From NCBI RefSeq assembly GCF_036850765.1, contig NC_089492.1:203793681-203857680 (forward strand): 64,000 nt of DNA. Direction: 5' to 3'. Below the pieces are notes generated by a model. That model saw nothing but the letters and a program-made list of their open reading frames with translations. It was not told where the DNA came from and ran no database searches. Below are positions 55,881 through 64,000 of the stretch, one piece after another. Source of the stretch: Saccopteryx bilineata (Eukaryota > Chordata > Mammalia > Chiroptera > Emballonuridae). A program made the position numbers and the translations under genes. The stretch's first letter is position 1, and every line of letters begins with the position of its first letter.

Positions 55881-57223
55881 TTACAACAGAAGTTTGCTGC
55901 TGTCACTGCTATAACAACCATCCTTATCTTCATCTCTAGGAGAGGTGTGGCTCACACCCAGGCCTGTGATGACTCTGAGCTGGAGTCCGAGATAGATTCT
56001 CTTTCCTCTTTCTCAGCAAGTGTGTACTGGTGGTTTCCTGAGTATCGGGGAGTCTAAGTGTTGGATGCTCCAATCCATTGTCAAACCTTGTACTTCTTCC
56101 TGGTGAGCTGTGTCTCCCATGTCACCAGCTTGTGCCTCTAGCAGTCCGCTTTGCAGTGGCTTCGGTTTCTACTTCTCTAATCGATATAAAGAGCTTTGCT
56201 GTTACAAAATCACTAAACATTTTGCTGTTGCAGAATTACTAAACACTGTGGATTTCTAGCCATTCGATATTTTAAGGCAAAAGGAGACTTTTCCTGCAAT
56301 ATTAGTTTCACATGTTATTGCTGTCAATTCCTTGGTTATTATTCCTCCTCTGAATGGTTTGCTTATTGTTCATAGAGTTCTACTTACGTGTATTTCACCC
56401 TGGGGTGATTCCTCCAGATTGGCGCAAGGTGTGTTCGGCCACCTAATCTTCACAAAGGATCCATTGTCTCGTACCCAAAGTGCAATCTTATGAGACTGCT
56501 GGACATCCTTATGATTGGTTTAATATTCTTTTCAACAAATTGAAGTATTATAGAGGGATAGAAGTTCTGAGTGTAATATGTGTGAAAAGCCAGCAAGTTT
56601 AAACATAATTGTTTTATTATTGAACACTTGTTTATTCTCTCACCTCTCTCTGAAGAAATGGTTTCTGTGAAAGCTTAGGAAGTTCCCAGAATATTTAAGC
56701 CATTCACATTTGTCTATGGTTGTAGTCCAGGATATGGGTAGGAAGAAAAGGGGTAAGGATAAAGACATGAATTTCTTCTATACTTCCTCCATTCAATCCT
56801 TTTACTTCTCATACACAGCTGATATGACTTTAAGAGCCTTCAATTCAAGATAGAGCCTGATGAAGGGAGGTACTTCCCAGACCAGTGGCTGATTCTGCCA
56901 GGCCCCATGAGAGAAAAAAAAAAAAATGCAATTTTTAAAAAATACATGACTGTTCTTTAAAGATTTATTCTGCTGTAAATTGTTCTATGTCTTAACAAAA
57001 CTGCTGTGTTTTATATCTAAACTTATACATGATTAACAAAGTCATAATTTCATTTTTCCAACATGTGGGTTAAGAATAAAACCTTTATGCTGGAATTGAA
57101 CATTGTATTCTCCAGACAAAGGAAATGGACATTTATTTGGCTGTTATTGCTGCTTTCTTTGCACTAATGACATTATGAGAGCTCTTTGAATAATATAATT
57201 TGAAAATATTATTTGTGTTTCAG

Positions 57224-59497
57224 GTCATGCAAGACAAGATAATTTGCCTTCCAAAACGAGTTCAGCCGTCTCAGAACTACTCTTCTGTTTCGAATGTCTC
57301 TCAAGCAGCGGCCGGAACCACCCCGCTGCCTCCGCCGAAGCCATCTCCGACTAACCCCGTCACTGTGGAAATGAAGGGACTGAAGACAGACCTGGACCTT
57401 CAGCAGTACAGTTTTATAAACCAGATGTGCTATGAGCGAGCCCTCCACTGGTATGCCAAATATTTCCCTTACCTTGTCCTCATCCACACCCTGGTCTTCA
57501 TGCTCTGCAGCAACTTTTGGTTCAAATTCCCTGGCTCCAGCTCCAAAATAGAACATTTCATCTCCATCCTGGGGAAGTGTTTTGACTCTCCCTGGACCAC
57601 ACGGGCTTTATCAGAAGTGTCCGGGGAGGACTCAGAAGAGAAGGACAACAGGAAGAACAATGTGAGCAGGTCTAACACCACCCAGTCTGGTCCAGAAGGC
57701 AACCTGGTCAACTCTCAGTCGTTAAAGTCAATTCCTGAGAAGTTTGTGGTAGACAAGTCCACTGCCGGGGCTCTGGATAAGAAAGAAGGGGAGCAAGCCA
57801 AGGCCTTATTTGAGAAGGTGAAGAAGTTCAGGCTGCATGTAGAAGAAGGTGATATACTATATGCTATGTACGTTCGCCAGACTGTACTTAAAGTTATCAA
57901 ATTCCTAATCATCATTGCATATAATAGTGCCCTGGTTTCCAAGGTCCAATTTACAGTGGACTGTAATGTTGATATTCAGGACATGACTGGATATAAGAAC
58001 TTTTCTTGCAACCATACCATGGCACACTTATTCTCAAAACTCTCCTTCTGCTACCTGTGCTTTGTAAGTATCTATGGACTGACATGCCTTTACACCTTAT
58101 ACTGGCTGTTCTACCGATCTCTAAGGGAGTACTCTTTTGAGTATGTCAGGCAGGAGACTGGAATCGATGATATTCCAGACGTGAAAAATGACTTTGCTTT
58201 TATGCTTCACATGATAGATCAATATGACCCTCTATATTCCAAGAGGTTTGCAGTGTTCCTGTCTGAAGTGAGTGAAAACAAATTAAAGCAGTTGAACTTA
58301 AATAATGAGTGGACTCCTGATAAACTGAGGCAGAAGCTACAGACAAATGCTCACAACCGGCTGGAACTGCCTCTGATCATGCTTTCTGGCCTTCCAGACA
58401 CTGTGTTTGAAATTACGGAGCTACAGTCTCTAAAGCTGGAGATCATTAAGAACGTAATGATACCAGCCACCATTGCGCAGCTGGACAATCTCCAAGAGCT
58501 CTCCCTACACCAGTGCTCGGTCAAAATCCACAGCGCGGCCCTCTCTTTCCTGAAGGAGAACCTCAAAGTCTTGAGCGTCAAGTTTGATGATATGAGAGAG
58601 CTACCCCCCTGGATGTATGGACTCCGGAATCTGGAAGAACTGTACCTGGTTGGCTCTCTAAGTCACGATATTTCCAAAAATGTCACCCTTGATTCTCTAC
58701 GAGATCTCAAAAGCCTTAAAATCCTCTCTATCAAAAGCAACATTTCCAAAATCCCTCAGGCAGTGGTTGATGTTTCCAGCCACCTCCAAAAGATGTGTAT
58801 TCATAACGATGGCACCAAGCTGGTGATGCTCAACAATTTAAAGAAGATGACCAATCTGACAGAGCTGGAGCTGGTCCACTGTGACCTGGAGCGCATTCCT
58901 CATGCTGTGTTCAGCCTGCTCAGCCTCCAGGAACTGGACCTCAAGGAAAATAATCTGAAATCTATAGAAGAAATTGTGAGCTTCCAGCACTTGAGGAAGT
59001 TAACAGTGCTGAAACTCTGGCATAACAGCATCACCTATATCCCAGAGCATATAAAGAAGCTCAGCAGCCTGGAGCGCCTGTCCTTCAGTCACAACAAAAT
59101 AGAGGTGCTGCCCTCCCACCTCTTCCTATGCAACAAAATCCGATACCTGGACTTATCCTACAACGATATTCGCTTTATCCCACCAGAAATTGGCGTTCTA
59201 CAAAGTTTACAGTATTTTTCCATCACTTGTAACAAAGTGGAGAGCCTTCCAGATGAACTCTATTTCTGCAAGAAACTTAAAACTTTGAAGATTGGGAAAA
59301 ACAGCTTGTCAGTACTTTCACCAAAAATTGGAAATTTACAATTTCTTTCCTACTTAGATGTCAAAGGCAATCACTTTGAAATCCTCCCTCCCGAACTGGG
59401 CGACTGTCGCGCTCTGAAGAGAGCTGGTTTAGTTGTGGAAGATGCTCTGTTTGAAACGCTGCCTTCCGATGTCCGGGAGCAAATGAAAACAGAATAA
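57224..59497 (+). CDS. LRRC8C: LRRC8C last coding exon (residues 47-803)
   Basis: This exon encodes the rest of the VRAC subunit. It follows acceptor GTTTCAG (ends 57223) and runs 757 codons to TAA at 59495-59497; joined to the upstream exon this gives 803 residues with no break. In order: extracellular loop 1 with C54 and C115 and N-linked sequons at N64 and N70; membrane helix 2 about 129-146; an acidic, serine-rich intracellular loop; helix 3 about 267-285; extracellular loop 2 with C293, C308 and sequons at N305 and N309; helix 4 about 322-343. A cytoplasmic leucine-rich-repeat domain then fills residues about 395-803, with LxxLxLxxN repeats such as [14 protein letters not shown]. The four loop cysteines match the conserved LRRC8 disulfide positions. 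The protein ends in EQMKTE. One large exon holding most of the frame is the normal LRRC8 gene structure. LRRC8B and LRRC8D are less likely on sequence and length. Confidence 0.97.
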   Translation, partial: VMQDKIICLPKRVQPSQNYSSVSNVSQAAAGTTPLPPPKPSPTNPVTVEMKGLKTDLDLQQYSFINQMCYERALHWYAKYFPYLVLIHTLVFMLCSNFWFKFPGSSSKIEHFISILGKCFDSPWTTRALSEVSGEDSEEKDNRKNNVSRSNTTQSGPEGNLVNSQSLKSIPEKFVVDKSTAGALDKKEGEQAKALFEKVKKFRLHVEEGDILYAMYVRQTVLKVIKFLIIIAYNSALVSKVQFTVDCNVDIQDMTGYKNFSCNHTMAHLFSKLSFCYLCFVSIYGLTCLYTLYWLFYRSLREYSFEYVRQETGIDDIPDVKNDFAFMLHMIDQYDPLYSKRFAVFLSEVSENKLKQLNLNNEWTPDKLRQKLQTNAHNRLELPLIMLSGLPDTVFEITELQSLKLEIIKNVMIPATIAQLDNLQELSLHQCSVKIHSAALSFLKENLKVLSVKFDDMRELPPWMYGLRNLEELYLVGSLSHDISKNVTLDSLRDLKSLKILSIKSNISKIPQAVVDVSSHLQKMCIHNDGTKLVMLNNLKKMTNLTELELVHCDLERIPHAVFSLLSLQELDLKENNLKSIEEIVSFQHLRKLTVLKLWHNSITYIPEHIKKLSSLERLSFSHNKIEVLPSHLFLCNKIRYLDLSYNDIRFIPPEIGVLQSLQYFSITCNKVESLPDELYFCKKLKTLKIGKNSLSVLSPKIGNLQFLSYLDVKGNHFEILPPELGDCRALKRAGLVVEDALFETLPSDVREQMKTE

Positions 59498-59651
59498 CTT
59501 ATTTTTGTTTAAAGTTTGACTGAAACATGCTTCTACCAAATACAGTATAAATAATTAGGTAGTCTTAATGCCTTTCCTATTTTATGTTTTTTTTTTCTTT
59601 TCACACAAAACAAAATGTACACAAAAATTGAATAAGGAGTATGTATTTTTT

Positions 59652-59657
59652 AATAAA
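59652..59657 (+). terminator. LRRC8C: Proximal AATAAA, possible short 3' UTR
   Basis: AATAAA lies 155 bases after the stop codon within TTTTTAATAAAAATTT, followed by a T-rich segment (TGTATTTTTTCAG). If used it would give a very short 3' UTR. Other AATAAA hexamers at 61432 and 63425 are further candidates. No usage evidence is available in the sequence itself. Confidence 0.35.
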
Positions 59658-62600
59658 AATTTAATTGTATTTTTTCAGTATTAATATTTTAAAGTTTTAT
59701 TTGTCCTGGAACCTAATGTACCTATCATTGTTTTCTACTGACAGAAACAGATGGTTCCATCCGGTTGTTGTTGTTTTTTATTTTGTTTTGTTGTTGTTGG
59801 TGGTGGTGGTGGTCTTTTTCAGTTCATTCTTATGAAAGGGATAGAATTTTAAGTTGCATGCTTTTTGCTATTTTTTTAAATAGAGGAAGATATTTTGCCA
59901 AGGTCATTAGCGTGTTTACACCTATACAGTTCCTTGCTTCTGCTTCTGTTGTCATTGTGTGTACCAAGGAATCTGTGCTAGTTTAATACCAGCTGCCTTC
60001 TCCATTGGCCAAGCCCCTCATTCTGTAAAACACTCTTTTCTGGAGTTTAAATTCACATAAGTGCATTGTCACAGACTATGATTTTTAAATTTACTCCCAT
60101 CTCGAACAGAACCCTAAATTACATTTTATATACCTGACAGTTAAGGTTTTCCTTAGATAAGGATTTTTTAAGCAAGTGAAGACAATAATCTTCCATAGTT
60201 GGCATGTTTGAATTGGTCCTTTACAATTTAACTGATTTCCATTTTTACTAACATTTAAAAATATTTGAAAACTAAGTAGAGAGGCTCCCCCCCCAATCTC
60301 AATATAGCTATGTAGCACTGGTGAACAACCTTAGAGAAAGAAACTAGATTTATTTTCATTAAAATAGGTAATTAAATTTAAAAATTATAGAATTAGAAAC
60401 CTGGTTTTGGATAATTTAATCATCTTTGATATCTTGATATGTAAATACATCAGATAGGGGAAAATTCACTATTAAAGCACTCTGTTAAAGAGCTGGTGCC
60501 CGCAGTCAGGCCCGCTGGTTCCTCTGGGCAGAGTGGCAGTGGATTCTATTCAAATTCTGCCTGTTGCACAAAATAATCCACATATACATTATATGTTAAT
60601 CAGTTTCCCTCAAGTCTGCCCTTGCTGTGAGTGCTTGAGATGCAAGCACAGGAACCCTAACTACTACTCTCTTTGGCTTAGAATAAGTATCTCATATAGA
60701 ATGGTTCTGTTACATTTTGCTAAAATGTGAATAAATTGCTAAGTGGATGTCACTTAGCAATAATTTTACCTGATGATTAGTAGAGCTTTTATGTGTCTGT
60801 ACTTAAAAAAATCCAACATAGTATGGGTCTTGGGCAAATTTTTCACTAACTGTTAAGCTGTGTGGATCAGAAAAATGAAAACACTAATTGTGCCCTCAAT
60901 CCAAGACCATTGCTACTGATCATGGAATTTTTTTTTTCTTTACCAAATCACATTGACCATTTTGCAAGCCCTGTTCTCCTCTAAGAAAATTTTGTGACTT
61001 AACAATAAGAGAAAGTAGGAAGATGCTTTGGGTTTCAAAATGCTGCCTTTAAAATTTGCTCCTTGATCCTGGTGACTTTGCTCAGTGCTTCTTTCAGTCA
61101 TACGAAATACAGCTAGAGCAACTACTCAGCAGATACCTGTACCTCAGTCATGTTTTTAATGTTGCAGTACATCATGGGGTGAAGAATTTGGGAAAAAGTT
61201 GCTTTTTGCTTATCAAATAATCTAATCATGTAGACCAAAGTGCTTCACTATTTCTGCTCTATTTGAATGATGATTTTATATAGCTGATTTATTTGGACCT
61301 GTACTTGAAACAATATGTCTAAAATAGTAACATGGTTATGTTTCTTGTAGGATAAAATACTCAATTCCAGACTATTGTTAGGATCCTGGTTATGAACAAT
61401 GTGCTATATTTAGAAACATAACCTTGTTTTAAATAAACAGACAAACAAAAAACCTGGAAAATTGTCCGTAGCTGAGCATGACAAAAATACCCTGTTGCAA
61501 GATAAACTTCAATAACTGTTCAAACACTGGGTGCACTATTTTTCTGTATAAAATTTATAGTTATTTTCTGTATCACCCTCAAAAGGGATCTATTCAGGTT
61601 AAAAATCATATTTATGCTGAAGTCTTTATCTGGTGTTAACTCAGTCTCATGGATTCATAACTGAAGTAAGTTGCTAATAATTATTTTATCATTTATAACA
61701 ACTGCTCAAATTCCAAAATAATTTGCTTTCTTAATGATTTTGTAGGCTGACCCTTAACCTAAGCTCTAACATCCAGTGAATCAGTATAATCCTATGACTT
61801 TATTTTAACTAAAAAGGAAAATTCATAGATATTTCTATTAGATTTTTATAAGAATTCAAAATTCTCAAACTTTATCTTGAGTCAAAATTTTCTGACTCTG
61901 GCCCTTTTAGTATTATAGATTGTTGTTCACATTCTTAAGTAAAAAGCATTCAATTACAATTTAGCCTTTAAATGGGAAACTCAGGTAACAACTGCTGACT
62001 TTTTAAAAGTCCTTTCACAGATCAACTTCATATAAAAGCGTGTTTACCTAATCTCTTTTCCTATTTTACAAGTGCTCTTGCTCCAGAAAGAGCAGCTAGC
62101 TCTGTTACTCCAACCTCTATAGGATTCATGGGAAACTGCTAATGTAAATATAAAAGCACCATATGTAGTAAAACTCCTATGGCTGCTTGAAGCCCATATA
62201 GCAGGTATACTTTTGGTCTGTTTCAACTGTTAAGTGTAGAACAGTCTGACTGATGGTCTGGTTGAAACAGAGCAAAAAGTAAATTCCAACAGAACTCACC
62301 TAAGACCACACCTCAGAAAACTAGTAATGTGTTGTTTTCATTTTGTTCTGTTTTTAACAACACTTTTAATATAGAGGTTCTTGATATAGTGAAACCTGTT
62401 ATTTGCAAATGTAATGTTGTTTTTATTGTTCACCCACCTTTCCCCTGCCATGCGTTCCCCGTGTAGCTATGGTAATGAGTTCTAATCATTTACATGACAT
62501 CCTGCCTTTTCAGAAAGTATGGAGAATATGCCTGCCAGGATTTAGAGGTATTTCCTTATCTATCTCTTAAGCCATCTTTGTCAAAAGGGGCTTTTAAACA

Positions 62601-63743
62601 ACCTGGAATCTTCCTTGGTTTACTTGGGATAAGAAAGTTCAAGTTCTTACAATATGATCTGTGATATTACAAAAGAGAAGATCTCTTTACATCTCGTTGC
62701 CATTTTCTCCAAGAGTAGCTTTACTTTTATTTATTTTCCTAATTCTGTAAGAAAAGTTCATTTTTAAGTAGTTTATTTTGCTCTCTATAATTTCATACTA
62801 AATACCAGATCAATAGTAATGACATATTTACTTAAACAGTGAACATTCATGATCAAGCTGTATGAAAACTGTCAGCAGTACTTTGTAGTGAATAGATCAA
62901 ATTCCAATATAATTTCACTCTGTATTTAGAGACTAAATTAATAGTCAATTCACACCCTCCTATTAATACTGAAAGTCATAACGTTATTCAAACAGTTCAC
63001 ATTTGGGTAGGATCTCAACCACTCAGGGTAGGATTCCATACTAACTATTCTAAAGTTATCAAAGCAAATTAGCGAAATGGCCCAGTTATTAGTGGGGGGG
63101 GGGGGGCTCAAAAAATCCAGTCTTTCCTTGTCTGTTCAGACACATTGTAAGAATATTTGGACAGCTTTAACCAGACCTGCCACTGATTTTTCAGATTTAG
63201 GCCTCAGTGACATGCTTCTAATATAATTCACACTAGCCTTCCAAACTAGGGATCCACTCTTACTTCATTTTACCAAGCCATTCATTGATACAGGTAACAT
63301 CCTTAAGTCATTTTGGAGAGAGGGGAGAAGGACAAGGGTCTCCTCTCACCCCAAGGAATTGTTTTTAATCAAAACACCTTAAAAGGGGGTATGTAACTTT
63401 GAATTTAATTTCTTGGCCATATTAAATAAAAGTTCCTATGCATGGTTTTTAATGTGGTGTAAGTTTGTTTTCTGCTAAATACCATTCCCCTGCCTACCTG
63501 ATTCTGCCACTTTAATGAATATTTTTCCTGGGTTTGAAATCCAACGCTTTATGTGCTCGCTTAGTTTTCTTTCTGCCTCTTGTTTTCTCTCACTGTCTCT
63601 GTGTGTGTTCAGATCATGTCAAATGCTGGCAAAACCTCTAATACTGTCAGGAAAATGCTTGAAAGTTGATTTGTCATTGTGCAAATTCATGATAAAATGT
63701 CAATGTTATTTGGCTATGTAGTACATAGGAACAGAAAATAACA

Positions 63744-63749
63744 AATAAA
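63744..63749 (+). terminator. LRRC8C: Distal polyadenylation signal AATAAA of LRRC8C
   Basis: A canonical hexamer in ACAAATAAAGTC, followed about 7-15 bases later by the T-rich stretch TCATTTTTGTAATTT, which fits a downstream element. It is the last strong signal before the sequence changes character, and it gives a 3' UTR length plausible for this gene. Usage is inferred. Confidence 0.55.
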
Positions 63750-64000
63750 GTCATTTTTGTAATTTAAAATTGAGATTTCTCCCTTTCGTATTCATTTGGA
63801 GAACTCCTGTTTATCTTTTGCATTTCTGTTGTATTTTTGCATACGCTGTTACTAAGGCTCCCTGTGCTCTGCAGGAAATAGGCTGCATGCATTCTTTTAC
63901 TTTGTTTTTAGCCAATTTCTGCAATTGTGACTAATTATTTCCTTCCTTAATTCACTGTACTGCATCAACCCAAGTTGCCCCTGGAGTTTCATTTGGGTAA

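Larger units (their letters stand above)
9115..57223. other. LRRC8C: LRRC8C 48.1-kb intron between the two coding exons
   Basis: Bounded by donor GTAGGT at 9115 and acceptor TTTCAG at 57223, phase 0. It contains no host exon I can support; all longer open frames inside it belong to transposable elements or are chance. Stretches without a recognised element: 9115-9600, 10179-10650, 12070-12548, 13520-14083, 14458-15323, 17279-18129, 18532-19010, 22292-22668, 23461-23873, 25206-26230, 35909-36654, 36782-37140, 38580-39566, 39741-42085, 43841-44610, 44875-45381, 47038-47740, 52983-53406, 54413-55053 and 55880-57223. Confidence 0.9.
59498..63765 (+). other. LRRC8C: LRRC8C 3' untranslated region
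   Basis: About 4.3 kb of AT-rich sequence follows the stop codon, with no SINE, LINE or LTR that I recognise, in contrast to the repeat-filled intron. Absence of insertions is what a conserved long 3' UTR would look like. AATAAA signals lie at 59652, 61432, 63425 and 63744. The last is taken as the main site, so cleavage near 63765 is inferred. A TGG-rich stretch lies near 59798-59813 and a run of 13 G at 63094-63106. The extent is inferred from signals only; there is no transcript evidence here. Confidence 0.7.

Noticed and set aside
57209..58581. Reverse-strand open frames within the LRRC8C exon
   Set aside because: Shadows of a real coding sequence; no independent features.

Overview
This is vertebrate nuclear DNA, almost certainly from a placental mammal and most probably a bat. 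It has spliced exons, a long AT-rich intron, L1/L2/MIR relics, and three abundant tRNA-derived SINE families. It also carries several hAT and mariner DNA transposons, some with perfect target-site duplications. The bat call is inference from the SINE types and the fresh-looking DNA transposons; no database could be searched.

The only host gene I can support is LRRC8C, a subunit of the volume-regulated anion channel, on the + strand. The window holds the end of the intron before the start-codon exon (1-8972). It then holds the first coding exon (coding 8977-9114, 46 codons), a 48.1-kb intron (9115-57223), the last coding exon (57224-59497) and a 3' UTR of about 4.3 kb ending near 63765. The two coding pieces join in phase 0 to an uninterrupted 803-residue protein, the usual length of LRRC8C.

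Everything else is intron filled by transposable elements. 1-9 kb: an ancient hAT relic (5489-7010), L2 and SINEs. 9-18 kb: L2, MIR, a Tc1/pogo-like MITE, a 145-bp hAT MITE, an L1 3' end and SINEs. 18-25 kb: a cluster of related LTRs, some solo and one nested in another, around a small LTR element whose internal region has a decayed coiled-coil reading frame and no recognisable gag or pol. 26.3-35.3 kb: an 8.9-kb composite insertion into an L2, made of a nearly full-length antisense L1, a degraded retrovirus-like segment and a second L1 3' end, the whole flanked by a 15-bp duplication. 36-48 kb: a mariner MITE, an L1 3' end, a 926-bp hAT with a transposase C-terminal remnant, a SPIN-like hAT, a solo LTR, two facing SINEs and a mariner copy carrying a SINE. 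48.9-52.5 kb: one old L1 broken up by at least five later insertions, one of them an L1 with a clear 3' transduction. 52.6-57.2 kb: SINEs, MIRs and intron sequence in which I recognise nothing.

No rRNA gene, functional tRNA gene, CRISPR array or operon is present. The elements do not work together with the gene, but several could affect LRRC8C expression: the antisense L1 promoter, LTR promoters, and facing SINE pairs that can form RNA duplexes.
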